The notes beneath the pieces are model-generated. The model saw nothing but the letters and a program-made list of their open reading frames with translations. It made no database searches and was not told where the DNA came from. A stretch of DNA of 44,542 nt from Chara braunii (taxonomy: Eukaryota > Streptophyta > Charophyceae > Charales > Characeae). The position numbers were made by a program, and so were the translations under genes. Location: contig BFEA01000632.1 in NCBI GenBank assembly GCA_003427395.1, positions 519,095 to 563,636 of the forward strand, given 5' to 3'. The number at the start of each line of letters is the position of its first letter. Within the stretch, counting starts at the first letter, position 1. Positions 23,936-34,978 of the stretch are shown piece after piece.

Positions 23936-25063
23936 ATAATCACGTGGTAGAGCTTGGCTGGAACATTTATTCAACCGTGCTCTGGTGCTAAGCCAAAGGG
24001 AATGCATCTCTGGATGTTTCTGTGAAGTTGTGGTTTTGTTTTTTTTTTAAACCAAAAAGAAAGCCTACCCTGTTTGGAAAAAAAATAAAAAAGTAAAAAA
24101 AAGTTTAGAGAATCATAAAAAGCCAGTTTTGCTATAGCCGACGCCGTGTGGTTGCCAGTCTTTTTTTTTTTGGGGGGGGGGAATCGTTTATTAACTAAAA
24201 ATGAGAAACGCCCCCAGCGTCCCTCACAGAAATAGGTGCGAGGAAAATTCAAAATTGTGAAAATCCCTGCATTTCCGGCCAGGTTCAGGCCCAGACGACC
24301 ACAGAAAAAAAAAAAGAAAAAAAAAAAAAAAAAAACCAGGAACATCCTTATTAATTTCCCAGGCCAGACTATCTTTTTTTCTTTAACACAAAAATATTTC
24401 AAATTTTCATTCCATCATAAACAGGAGGCGGGGGGTCTTTACAGTCGTCACAAACTATCTTTTTTCTTTGCCAGTGTGGTTAGCAGTCCAGCTGACTACG
24501 GAAGGGGTGTTTTTTTACTATTTCACTATTTTGAGATAAATAAATTCAATAAATAGAATTATAGAACAAATTCAAATTGCAATAAACGCAGTTCAAATCT
24601 GCACTGCCGTGGGCTAACCGTCGTCCCTTCTGGTCAAAGGCCTGAAACAGGTTAAAAAACTTAAAAAAAGGTACGTCCCAAGCCTGGAATATGTTTGAGA
24701 AAATACCCGCCGGGGGTCATGGTAGGATACGTTGGCTTGAGGCAAAAACTAGGTCCAGATCCCCCCCATCAGACCCAGCATGGCAGGATTAGACCCAAAG
24801 TCAAAGTGAACCCGCCAGGGTCAGCGACGACCGTCAATCAGATGCGCAACATTGGTCGTCTGCCGGCATCCAGAAGATTCCAGTCCAAATGGGACACAAG
24901 GGAAATTGGGAACTGCGCTACATCCAGAAGATGCCATTGGCTTTCGATTCATTTGGGCCGTCGGCCCAAGGAGACTGGAGGCTGGTCTATGTGAGCCAAC
25001 CCTATCATAAAGAGTTGAGCACACCTCATGGAGGTCGTTCGGCCTTGTGCTGCGTTGTTGCTA

Positions 25064-25770
25064 GTGTCGTAACGTGAGGCTGGTGGAGCTCTATGCTGGC
25101 GCAAGACGTTGGGAGTGGGCGCCGACCTTGAGGGAGATTATGTTGGCGCAGCCATAGCCACGTAGATGTAGATGTAGCAGTGATTATTGGCGAGGAGGGA
25201 GATTATGTTGGCGGGGCGATAGTCGCGTAGATGTAGATGTAGTAGTGATTCTTGGCGAGGAGGAGGAACAGGGTTGCGAGACTGACAGGGCGAGGTGGGA
25301 AAGCTTACCTGACCTGGTCTTATATCTGGTGACGAATCGTGTGATCTGCTCCTGTCTCCCCGAAGGTGAGGAAGTGCTGCGCCATGCACCGTATCTGATT
25401 GCAGATGTGGAAGGAGGATGGGCGCCCTGTTCTGATCTGATCTGCAGGTCAGTTATGTCAGAGGACGTCAGAGGGAACATGCAATGCGGAGGTGGCGTTA
25501 GGGGAGAAGCCCGAAGGAGGAGTGGGTGAGAGGAAGACATAATATTATATGTGCTATCGATTATCATTGAGATTCTACACCTCTTTTCTGTCTAATCTCT
25601 CCCCTTACTCGTCTCTTATGCTCTGCGTTGGCGGGATGATACTCTTGAAATGTGCATTTGATCGGGACTTGAACATGTCATTGACAATTCGAGACTTCGT
25701 CACGAGTCACGCCGGGCTTAGACTTCCATTGCATTGCTGATTGGCTTTCCGATAAGACTGGGTTATTACA
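25064..25770 (+). mobile_element. Solo-like 5' LTR of a lost Ty3/gypsy-type element
   Basis: The right edge is well placed: ..GGGTTATTACA is followed at once by ATTTGGTATTGGAGCGGT, the same spacing and primer-binding motif seen after the intact 5' LTR at 36069. The left edge, TGTCGTAACGTGAGGC, is set by the TG..CA rule and is uncertain. The sequence is unrelated to the LTRs at 34979 and 42926, so it is a different family. It carries a 66-bp tandem duplication. No matching 3' LTR is seen in the window. Confidence 0.55.
25131..25262. repeat. 66-bp tandem duplication within the LTR
   Basis: Two units, each with GAGGGAGATTATGTTGGCG or a variant, GTAGATGTAGATGTAG and AGTGATT(A/C)TTGGCGAGGA, start at 25131 and 25197. 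Confidence 0.85.
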
Positions 25771-25773
25771 ATT

Positions 25774-25788
25774 TGGTATTGGAGCGGT
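25774..25788 (+). promoter_or_regulatory. Primer-binding site, initiator tRNA-Met type
   Basis: TGGTATTGGAGCGGT matches the usual plant LTR-retrotransposon primer-binding site TGGTATCAGAGC at all but two of its twelve positions. It starts three bases after the LTR end. Confidence 0.7.
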
Positions 25789-26650
25789 CTCCTCCTACCT
25801 CGTCATACTATTGATGGCGATGCCGACATGGCACTGATGCACCACACTGACACGCAACAGTGATTCGCTACAGTGATGCACTAGAGTGACGGGCTATAGT
25901 GTCGAGCAATTATAATGACAATGAGATGATTATGATGACGAGATGATGATGATGATGATGATGATGTAGAAGCCCGTTGTGGAAGGAGAAGTGCGGCGAC
26001 TGCTAAGTGATATTCCACAATCGGTGACGTGGCACCTGAGAGAGACTGACAGGCTCAAAAGTGGGAGCTGATGTAGTGCTTACGTGGCACTGCGAAGAGA
26101 GGTTGCCTCTGCCTTACGTGCCTAGGGCTATTGCTGATGTGGATGTGTCTGCTGCTAAGGCAAGCGCTATAGCGCATGCCTGCCGACGTAATAGCCACCA
26201 CCATTGCTCATGAGGTTTTGACACCTCATGTTGACATGGCTGCCACCCACTAAAGAGTGGCCAAGGTCGAAGTCGTTGCTGGAACGAGGCACCATGGCTA
26301 AGAATAGATAGCAGCATCGTTGTTGTTGACTAGGCACGCTGCTGGAACGAGGAGGCACCGTTGACGTGGCAACTGGACGTGAGGCGGGACGAGAGAACTT
26401 GCGCGTGTGGGATCAGGCGGGCGATACAGCAAGCAGATATTTTGTTGAAGTGCCATGCGCGTAGTTGCATGCCTGGCCAGTCACACATTTGTGAGGAACA
26501 AAGATGAGAGTCGCAGCTACGAAGTTTGATTGGTTGTATTGAGTTATGGCTGCTGACGTGGCAAATTGCGTTGCTGTGTAATGTTGCTGATGTGGCATGT
26601 TGTATATGATGGGCTCTTGTTTCTTCTTGATTGTGCAGACTGCTGACCTT
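25789..26650 (+). mobile_element. Untranslated leader of the same retrotransposon relic
   Basis: The stretch has repeated CACGTGGCA, GACGTGGCA, GATGTGGCA and related forms, a GAT microsatellite near 25945, and no open frame. The GATGTGGCATTTGG-type wording also appears in the leader of the intact element (near 36283), which supports calling this a gypsy leader. The body with gag and pol is missing or lies beyond recognition. Confidence 0.45.
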
Positions 26651-28449
26651 ATTGTGTGTATTGATTGCATTTACCATGGGTTAGCAGATGTATCTGCATA
26701 GTGTCTCAATCTAAAAAAATGTTAGTCATCATTGGTGGGAATATAACTAGAAAAAGCAATTAAAAAAAGTGTTATTTATAATTTTTTATCGTTTTTTTTT
26801 TTTGGTTGTATCGTTTGTGGATTGAGGCCGTGGATTTTACAATTGAAATTTTAGTTTATTGTGCAACATTCTCATCTGCAAATACAACTTTCCTTTGGAT
26901 ATGGTTGCATGCATCCATCCTGACCAGATTTATTCCTTTATTTTTCTTCCCCATCTTTTTGTACATTTTTTTCCTGACGAAGAAGAATGAGAGGAATATG
27001 TGAAAACGAAAGGCCGAATTAAGGTTGAGAGAGCACAAGCGCTTGGTTGTCTCCATTTGCTGCTCACTCGTATGCATGACGCTGGTCCGGAAGCATACCA
27101 GATTAATAACCTGTTGGCCTGCTTCCGGAAGCACTGTATACAGCCAGTTCGATCTGCGGGTTGGAAAAGGCGAGAACTAGAGAAGGCTGATGCTGTTGTT
27201 GTGTCGCTGGAGGTTAGCGGACGCGTGCAACAGGTTTTAATCAGGCTCATTTGAGCCTTGATGATATTGTCGTTGAGCAGTTTGTTGAGATGACAAAGCA
27301 TGGAGTAAAGGGCGACGACAGAAAGGGTTAAGTAATCCATAAGGAGGAAAGGAAGGAAGAATTGGATGTCGAAATTATGCATGCAACCATCAGACAATTG
27401 AGAGGTACTGGAAGTAGAAGAGAAAGAATAGGAGGCCCACCTGAAACGAAAACAGGAAAAACTTCGGAAAAGAACAGGAAAAAAAAAACGTTGAAGAAAC
27501 AAAACGAAAATTTAAGATTGGGTGAGATGTAGACTTGGCGTCCTTAGTGCAGAACATGGTGGTGTATCTTGCTCACCTCGAGACACAATCCGACCACGTC
27601 ACGAATTGAACTTCGGACGGTGACGAAGGCGGTCAAAGGAATGAACAAGGTGTTGAAAGAAGAAAGAAAAGAAAGATAACATAAAAATCCCTTGTAATTC
27701 AGGCAGAATAATTTGATTGAACATTTTGGCATCTCGTTTGATGAAAAATGCTATCAAGTCCAAAAACTTTTGATCTTGAATTCGTGATAACAAGGCGCCG
27801 CTTGTACATTGAGCTTCACCCTTCACTAACCATTCTTCAATCGATAGTATTCATTTCATTCGAGTAAGAGTTACTTATATTAAACCACTACTCTCTCCGA
27901 TATCAAGAAATTGGGGGTACCGGTAGCACAAGTTCATTAAGGCTATCGATAGTACAGTGTGGAGAACAAAAAGAAACATGAAAATTAAAAATGTGTTGAA
28001 ATGCCTCCGGGATTTATTTTATGGCGGGTATGAGATTCGGGGAGGGAGGGGGAAGACGCACAATGTGAGGAACGGGGTTCGGGGAGGTCCGGAAGGACGT
28101 TCGGGGAGGGAGGGGGAAGGTGTGTAGTGGGAGGAACGAGGTTCGGGGAGATAGGGGGGGGGGGGAGAGGCTCAGAGAAATAGGAGGAAGAGGGAAAGAT
28201 GGGGGATAGGATGTTTGTGGAGAGTGATTGATTGATTGTTGATATTCGGGAAATAGGGGGCACGAAGTGCGAACTAGGTGAGCTCCCTGCCCGCCTTTTT
28301 TTTTTTCCTTGGACATCTTGTCCCTGCCAAGACAATCCGGACAGTTCGGTGTCCGGCGACGTCCGGTGTCCGGTGATGTCCGGAACACAGGGCAGTTCGG
28401 ACTGGTCCAGACACTGGTCCGGTAAACAGACCGGAAGTGTCCGATGTAC
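26651..28449. other. Unassigned; one open frame without recognisable family
   Basis: A + frame at 27000-27254 (84 codons) reads like ordinary protein in composition (LTRMHDAGPEAYQINNLLAC) but matches nothing I know and has no partner exons. Near 28325-28455 the motif TCCGG recurs many times. Otherwise nothing is recognised. Confidence 0.35.
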
Positions 28450-28615
28450 GGGTCCGCGGTTACCATGCTTCATGTTTATAAATTGTTATTCCAATGTTCG
28501 TCCAATTTTAAAATTACAGTTTTATTTGATAAGGGTCCGCGGTTACCATGCTTCATGTTTAGAAATTATCATTCCAATGTTCGTCCAATTTTAAAATTAC
28601 AGTTTTATTTGATAA
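28450..28615. repeat. 83-bp tandem duplication
   Basis: GGGTCCGCGGTTACCATGCT with CAATGTTCGTCCAATTTTAA and TTTTATTTGATAAG occurs twice, at 28450 and 28533. The two units are nearly identical. This marks an abrupt change from GC-richer to AT-rich DNA. Confidence 0.92.
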
Positions 28616-28994
28616 GTTTCCATTAAAAAAAAAACTTTCCCTTCCAATTACATGTATTTGTTGAAGACGGAATGAAATCTGGACGAGTTTATGAAATTTT
28701 TTAAGTGAAATTTTATTTTACTACAACAAATATCTTCGAATTTAGATTGGATTAACCTATTTATGATTGACAAACCTTACGTACACTGATAGTTCAATTA
28801 AAATATCCCGACTTTCATTCCATCTCTAGCGTGGAGTTCAAATAAGAAGGGATACCCTATTCTTAAAATAAAAGTTTTCAAGTAAAACGAAAAAGTGGAA
28901 TGATATATTTTTAAGATGGAATAAAATTTTAAAATGTAAAATAGAAAAAAAAAACCTATAAAATAACTATTTAATTTTAGGAAAGGTTTCTTGA

Positions 28995-29125
28995 GAAAAC
29001 CACGACAGATAAGGTCTTCGACAATCTATAAAAGATGATCCACTTCCTTTGAAATGTGTCAATGGTAGACCAAAGACGTTGTCCGATGGTGATAAGATCG
29101 TTGAAGGTCTTATCTGTCATGGTCT
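28995..29125. repeat. Imperfect inverted repeat, ~28-bp arms
   Basis: CCACGACAGATAAGGTCTTC on the left is mirrored by GAAGGTCTTATCTGTCATGG on the right, about 70 bases apart, with roughly six mismatches over 28. It lies in AT-rich DNA just before the decayed pol. Confidence 0.6.
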
Positions 29126-29284
29126 CGTCAATAAAATTTTCCTTGATTTTCCACTATGTAATGATGATGCTCGTTAAGAACATGGGTGAGTGCTTTGTAA
29201 GAATCCATAGTAGAATGAACCAACGAGAGTAACCGAACGAACGATTAAACATACTATTGAAATTATTATTGGTAGTAAAATTAT

Positions 29285-30690
29285 TAAAAGACTTATCTAC
29301 CGCATGTTCCCGAGAGAATTTGAAGTGTTGAAAAAACAACTACAGGAACTAACCGAGAAACGATGCATTAGACATAACTCCTCTCCCTACGGCACATCTG
29401 TACTCTTCACGCTGAAAAAAAACAAACTTGTGTACTAGCTATCGATGGTCGAATTCCGTAGTAATTGTGAAGCATGCGGAACCTTTTCCTCGAAATGACG
29501 ACTTTCTCGATCAGTTGTAGGGTTGCAGGTACTTCAATAAGGTTAATTTAAAGTTTGACTACCATCAACTTAAGATGGTCGCATAAGATCACTGACAGCA
29601 TAAAAAGGTGTTTCGAACCATGTATGAACACTATGAACTTATTGTGAAGCTCTTCGGTCTGATTAATGCCCGGACAACTTTCCAGCGATCAAGAAACAAA
29701 CTATTTCGACGGTGAATGAACCAATTCATTGTCGTGCATCTCGATGATATCCTCGCGTATAGCATAACCTTGAATGAACATGAAAAATTATTGCGATTGG
29801 TTTTTCAGAAATTGATTCGGAGAGAAGGTAACTTAAATCAGAATTTGTGTAACGTGAAGTGTTATATCTTGGATATATAGTAAACGAAGAAGGATTAAGA
29901 CATGAAGAAAAAATGATAACAACAATCAGAGATTATCCCAGAACAAAGACCGTCCCCGGATTGAGGTCGTCCTTCAAGTCAGGTTAGATGAACTATTATA
30001 GAAAGTTTGAATGCAACTTCTTCATTATAGCCTCCCATGAGGAGATTGCTTAAGAAAGAAATGTCTTGGTTATTGGATAAAGACACTGCGTTTGCATTTC
30101 AAAAACTAAAGTACGCAGTAACTCACTACTCTGTCTTGAAGATTGTTGATCCTTCACTACTCTTTATTGTCACGACTGATGCAAGTCAGTATGGGATTGA
30201 GATGGTACTACAGCAGGATGATGGGAAGGGCTATAGAGCACTTGAATTTATGTGTAATTGCTTAGCCTATGAAAAAATGGTCAATTCGAAGTATGAACGA
30301 GAACTATATAGCTTGGTGAGAACCCTAGACACCTGGAAACACTACTTGCTCGAGAGACACTTGATTGTCTATTCGGATCACTCGACTCTGAAGTGGATCA
30401 AGGCACAACCCCGATTGTCTGACAAGCTAGTGTGATGGTTTGCCTTCATCGATACCTTTGACTTTGAACTGAAAGTCTAAGTTCTTTGGTACCATAGTTA
30501 TCTACCTAAACATCGGGAATAGGCTGAAAGAAAAGATAAGCGCTGGGTATGTTGGGGATCCTGACTGGAATCCTATCGTTCAAACCCTACAAAAAAACTC
30601 TGAGCTCTTTCTTGACTATCGTCTAAGCCACAAGATTCTCTTCTTTTTGGATAAACTGAACAAAAAAATTGTGTTTCTTGCAAGGAAGAA
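29285..30690 (+). pseudogene. Decayed Ty3/gypsy pol (RT, RNase H, start of integrase)
   Basis: Reverse-transcriptase sequence is recognisable across broken frames: REFEVLKKQLQELTEKRCIR then SSPYG near 29312-29390. The catalytic motif near 29734 reads VHLDDIL, with His in place of the usual Tyr. An RNase H frame is open at 30037-30435 with TTDASQYG, YERELY and DHSTLKWIKAQ. A further stretch near 30550 (VGDPDWNPI, then LFFLDKL) fits the region between RNase H and the integrase zinc finger. There is no start and there are many stops. It is more AT-rich and much older than the element at 34979-43983, and has no LTRs that I can find. Confidence 0.75.
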
Positions 30691-30844
30691 GTCGAGACCT
30701 TGATAATGGGGGAGGGTCATGATACCGAGGGACAACTTTGGTTCACTGGTGCGGTGAGGGGGCTGGGAGAGGAAGTATAACGGAGAAGGAAAGCGGCATG
30801 TCTTGTTTGAAAGCTTGGAAAACAACCTTTGTCACCCACAACTG

Positions 30845-32500
30845 GCAAGCGGCCTAGGTATCCGAAACCCAGAAGAACAACTTACAGCAATGTTGGCCAA
30901 ATGACCACTCAAAGCAAGCCTTCAAAGTGACTACTGCAAGTGGATACACTTGAGTGAAGACATTATGAGTAAGGATTGGAGCATGTACAAACTAGCAGAC
31001 GTATGGCAGCGTGCTATGCTGCCCTCCTACAACAAGCGGAGACCGAAATCAGAAGTGTGGGAACACATCTGGTCAGCCTGGGGCAAGATCAGACCCTCCA
31101 CATTCACTGCATCAGTTTCCAAATCATAAGTTTGGTGTGGCCTGGTCACCGCTGGTACCAAACTCCGGTTGAAATGTGTCTTCGGCCTGGGACAAGCCTG
31201 ATGCAACCAATCTTCGACTCGGAGAATCCAAGAATCACCGGTCCGGACAATCTACCTCTCGGGGCATCATTTAACCGACAAGACTTTGGTAGACAATGGA
31301 TAGAGAGAGGGATACCATGCATCTCAGACCTGTGGGTGGAGCAAGAGACTCGTTGGAAGACAGAACAAGAGCTCAGGGGAGGCTGTGGTATGTAGAACAG
31401 TACAGGCAGACAATCATTGAATGTATACCGCAAGACTGGGTGAACCTCATCAGTGGGGTGACACAGGACCCGCCAGGCCTGTGGTATAAACCAAGCGGTG
31501 AGCTCGCTACAGACTCACTCTGGAAGGTTATTACAGCAGCTGCAGATGACAGCAAACAGATCCAAGAATGGATCTTGAACACAGACAATCAAGTCAGCAA
31601 GCTGATCACACCAACACTCAAAGAGGAATTTGTCTGACCTTCCCTCTGGACAGCAGAAGCAGTCAGAGTTTGGGTGGAGAGCAAGAACGGCCAGCTAACA
31701 ATCCAGGTTCATGTTGCCGCCACACCTATCCGTCGATTGAAGTTGGACCCCAACATGCTCAAGTGACGTCTCCAGACGACCTGCACCAGTATACCTCCAA
31801 GCTCGGCATCACTTTTATCCAAACCAGGTGTGGTATGCACCCAACACAGTTACCTGAAAAGTGTATCGATGAAGTCACGGGGCTTCCAGACCTTGCACAG
31901 AAGCCATAGACATTGTGGATGCAACTGATCCTTCTTCACAGAAATCTGCAAGCTTACTCTGGTCACAGGGGCACTACGGATCGTCCCTTCTGCAATCTGG
32001 CTCCTCAGCAAACATGTCGAGGTGGACTCCAAGTGCGCCAGATGCGGATGGCTGTGGGAGACCTCCTACCTTATCTGGATCGACTGCCCCCAATCCAGTG
32101 GAGTTTGGGGATGGTGGCAACACCACTGAAAAAATCTCAGGTGATGACATGGTCTGGACACAGCAATCCATCTTATTCTGTTGCCTACCGGAGGCCTTCG
32201 TCCCAGTTCGGGAATAGGACACACTGCTCAGACCATAAGGGGAATCATTCTGTGGGAGATCTGGCTCAGCCTGGCTCATAACAACACACTGTATTCAGCA
32301 GGAATTCCACTTCCTTTCCAGAAGTGGAATTCCTGCTGAATACAGTGTGTTGTTAAGTACAGACTAAAATCAGAGTGGCCATCAGGCGTTCCATCAGATG
32401 GGACTGGCACAGACGAGTTATCAAATGCCCGGACAAGACCACCGGACCTGGTTTGGAAACACCTGGGCCCTCGGAAACCAGCTAGCTTCTGTAGGCTCAC
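30845..32500 (+). pseudogene. LINE 3' part: post-RT region and zf-RVT domain, broken
   Basis: The + strand frames read in order: SGLGIRNPEEQLTAML near 30853 (just after a LINE RT); VWQRAMLPSYN and VWEHIWSAWGKIRP; FGRQWIERGIPCISDLW; YRQTIIECIPQDW and LWKVITAAA; then a zinc-binding RT-associated domain with CARCG at 32034 followed by ETSYLIWIDC and a Trp cluster; then IRGIILWEIWL near 32240. It continues after a foreign insert (32314-32355) with VQTKIRVAIRRSIRWDWHRR. Stops and frame changes are frequent and the 5' end (endonuclease, RT core) is absent, as expected of a 5'-truncated non-LTR element. Confidence 0.7.
32279..32355. repeat. Perfect 35-bp inverted duplication with 7-nt loop
   Basis: Left arm 32279-32313 and right arm 32321-32355 are exact reverse complements, with loop CTTTCCA. 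The left arm is LINE coding sequence (..NNTLYSAGIP..). LINE-like coding resumes after the right arm, so the right arm appears to be an inserted inverted copy of the left. Confidence 0.95.
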
Positions 32501-32595
32501 AGGAGAAGGTTAGATTGTCGCCTTGGCGATGGTCCGCTATAGCTGATAGCTAAGGTTCTGATTTCACAATAGCTCAACTCTAATCAGTACTCTCT

Positions 32596-32700
32596 CTGTC
32601 TTCACCTGAATAGAACGCCCGGTCATTATGGCTGCATCTAGACTGAAAGTTGCCCCAAATACGGCTATAACGACCGGGCGTTCTACTCGGGTGAAGACGG
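32596..32700. mobile_element. MITE family 1 copy
   Basis: The 105-bp element starts CTGTCTTCACCTGAATAGAA and ends TTCTACTCGGGTGAAGACGG. The inverted match continues inward through ACGCCCGGTC and GACCGGGCGT. The middle carries GCATCTAGACTGAAAGTTGC, close to the copy at 7003-7109. Confidence 0.85.
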
Positions 32701-32879
32701 TTGTTTATAACTTCAGTTGCTCTCCTTACCTCCGAGCTGATAACCTGCGGCTCAGCTGTAACTTTTTTCCGCTGTATGTAGAAAGACAAGAGCCATGGAG
32801 TTCTGCCTTGAGATATCATCATTGAACTGACCGGCCCTAGGTAATTCAGAAGTATGTTATTTTGTTAATCTGACTGCAT

Positions 32880-32942
32880 CTGGATTCAACCATGGGTCTG
32901 TATTTCAACAGTTCATAGGTGTACCAACTGAGCTAAGGGTCG
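32880..32942 (-). repeat. tRNA-like pseudogene or SINE head, antisense
   Basis: The minus strand reads CCCTTAGCTCAGTTGGTAC, a very good D-arm/A-box. Then comes CTGTTGAAATACAG, which resembles an anticodon stem-loop with GAA, and TGGTTGAATCC, which resembles the T-arm/B-box. The spacing is near that of a real tRNA, but the acceptor stem does not pair, so it is called a relic. Confidence 0.5.
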
Positions 32943-32977
32943 TTGGTACCTTGCTGTTAGCTTTGTTTGGGTCTCGC

Positions 32978-33302
32978 TGCACTACTCTTCACTCTCCGAA
33001 TTCGGAGAGTTTTTTATCGCTGCACTGACTATCCGATTTCACCCCTGAAAAACCTTTGGATAGCTGTCAGAAACCGCCTTCAAAAGCACTCTCCGCTGGT
33101 CGAGACTCTGGAGAGTGCCCTGCCTGCAACTGTGTTTTTTCAGATGGACCTCTGCCCCACTCTCCAAGTTGCTCCGAATTCAGAGAGTGTGCCTGGAGTC
33201 TGAGCGGGCAAAATGCAGATCACGCTGTGTCCTCCAGCGCTGTCACCGTGTCTGCTAGTGCACTCACGAATTGAAGTCTCGGAGAGTGAAGAGATAGTGC
33301 AC
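32978..33302. mobile_element. Inverted-repeat element with CTCTCCGA motifs
   Basis: CTGCACTACTCTTCACTCTC on the left is mirrored by GAGAGTGAAGAGATAGTGCA on the right. The left end contains a perfect 20-bp palindrome (32991-33010). Variants of CTCTCCGA..GGAGAG recur inside (33090, 33165) and outside (near 33330). No coding region. Confidence 0.5.
32991..33010. repeat. Perfect 20-bp palindrome
   Basis: ACTCTCCGAATTCGGAGAGT is its own reverse complement. The right half recurs near 33327 as CTCGGAGAGTTTTT. Confidence 0.95.
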
Positions 33303-33354
33303 CGGTGAACCGAAAATCACGAACTCGGAGAGTTTTTCAGCTCTTCACTTAGGG

Positions 33355-34411
33355 CATACTCACACAGGGACCTATATTCCCAGAATCCCCCCCAAAAGGG
33401 GAAAAGGCCAGTCACACGGATCTACAAAATTCGCAAATGTACTATTCTTGTGTCCATTTGTCAGCGGTCTGGGAAGCCGCGGGGCAAGGGATTTTGCGGT
33501 CACCTGTGGAGGTGACCGCAAATGCCCTATTTCATTTTTCAATTTGTTTTTTAAAATAGGGCAAAATTGGTTCGCAATTTGTTATCGAAAATACGGGCTG
33601 TCTTATGGAATTTTGAGGTTTTACACGTCCGTGTGGTCTGGTCACACGCGCGTGGGTGTATCCTTGGCGTGTAGTTAGTTGTCTTTAGCCTGTCGATTCG
33701 TATTTTGTTTTCAAGTGCCAAGGTGTGTGCGGGCCGGTTCTTTCCATTTCAGACTTCCGCTGCCCTTCCGCCCGTTCACCTCTTTGCTCCGCTTGGCCTC
33801 TGCCTCTCTACCAGCCAACTCCGCAGTTCGTCGCCCACCTCCGCAGTTCCTCCCCCTGCCTTCGCGGTTCCTCCCCCCTCCGCGGTTCATCCGCCGACCT
33901 CCACAGCTCCTCTCCAATCCTTTGCAGTTCATCCCCGTGGCTGCGCTGCTGTTTCGCTCTGCCTCAGCCCTTCCGAACCAGTGCACACACGGTATGCTCC
34001 CAGAAGGGTGCACACTGTCCACTTTATGGGCTGTGAACCAGCCTGGGGGGTGCTCCTCGAAGCCCATGGGCCAAAGGCTGTCGCTCCGTTGCAGTGCTGG
34101 TGAACGGGAGATGAAAAAGTGCTGGAGTGCATCTGGCCTGTGAAACAGCCAGGGGGGGCGCTCCTGGAAGCCCGTGTGGCCGTTGACGCCTGCCGACGTG
34201 CATAAAGCACGAAAGCAAAAAAAAAAAAAAAAAAAAAAAAACCCGGCTTGCTATGTGTGACCAGCGATTCCCCAAATCCCCATTTCGGCACTCGGCCCCG
34301 ACCATGTCTTATTACAAATGGGAACGGAGTGTGACCGGCGGCGTACTCAAAACTACAAATCCCGCATTCCCAAATCTGCATTTTTTGGGAATTTTGGGTC
34401 TCCATGTGCGC
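33355..34411. mobile_element. Possible non-autonomous DNA transposon, imperfect TIRs
   Basis: The left end reads CACACAGGGACCTATATTCC and the reverse complement of the right end reads CACATGGAGACCCAAAATTC. Both continue CCCA and are followed by G-rich and T-rich DNA and a CACAC/GTGTGACC motif. The match is imperfect. The inside is GC-rich with a minisatellite at 33821-33940. A protein-like open frame at 33679-34143 follows from the biased composition. Confidence 0.35.
33821..33940. repeat. Imperfect CCGCAGTTC(C/G)TC minisatellite
   Basis: Six imperfect units of about 18-22 bases, each with GCAGTTC or GCGGTTC followed by ATC or CTC and C-rich DNA. Confidence 0.7.
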
Positions 34412-34978
34412 AGCCCTCAGGCTGCGGTATAGTGGGCTTCCAAGTCGGCGTCTGTGTCAAGGTGTCGCATTTTCGGCGGCGGGCGACCAGGACGCAAAGT
34501 GGGTTCTTAGGGGGCAAAAAAATTGGGGGGACCGGTCCTTGGCAAAATTGCGGACTACCTATAACTAGCTCTGGTAGAACCGGTGTCGGCGTAGGAAGGC
34601 TGCGCAAAGGCTTACTAGCATACGCTCGTTCCATGGTTGGCTAATTCGAAGACAGCCTCAGAACTGACCAAAAAGGTAAGCGTTAGGTGAGGTAGAGGCG
34701 GCTGTCCAAGTCATCACATTTAAGGGTTAGTACTAGTGGTCGATGCAGGGAATTTCAGAGTTCATCTTAGGACCCCTAATTTTCCCCGACAGTTCCGACA
34801 AGAATATCTAGAGAACCTTAACTGGCATTTGGTTGAAGGCCCAATTCCTTTTATTTCGGGTGGCCGACCGGTTTGCGGTCGCCCAACACAGGGACTTTTG
34901 GAAAAGGAAGGACCGGTCCTCGGGTGGAAGCAGACCCCAAAAAGAAGTGAGGGCAAAGGGCCCTCGGGCCCAGGCGTT
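34412..34978. other. No recognisable feature
   Basis: This is left flanking DNA of the retrotransposon insertion. No gene, repeat or regulatory signal is recognised. Confidence 0.4.

Noticed and set aside
27000-27254. 84-codon + frame with ordinary protein composition
   Set aside because: No recognisable family, no partner exons and no homologous stretch in the window. Left as unassigned.
29154-29339. Minus-strand frame upstream of the decayed pol
   Set aside because: AT-rich chance frame. The + strand reads as the start of gypsy RT from about 29300.
32880-32942. Functional tRNA gene on the minus strand
   Set aside because: The D-arm and T-arm resemble a tRNA, but the acceptor stem does not pair and the anticodon stem is irregular.
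33679-34143. 154-codon + frame rich in Pro, Ser and Arg
   Set aside because: It spans a minisatellite in GC-rich DNA and is open in several frames. Likely a composition effect.
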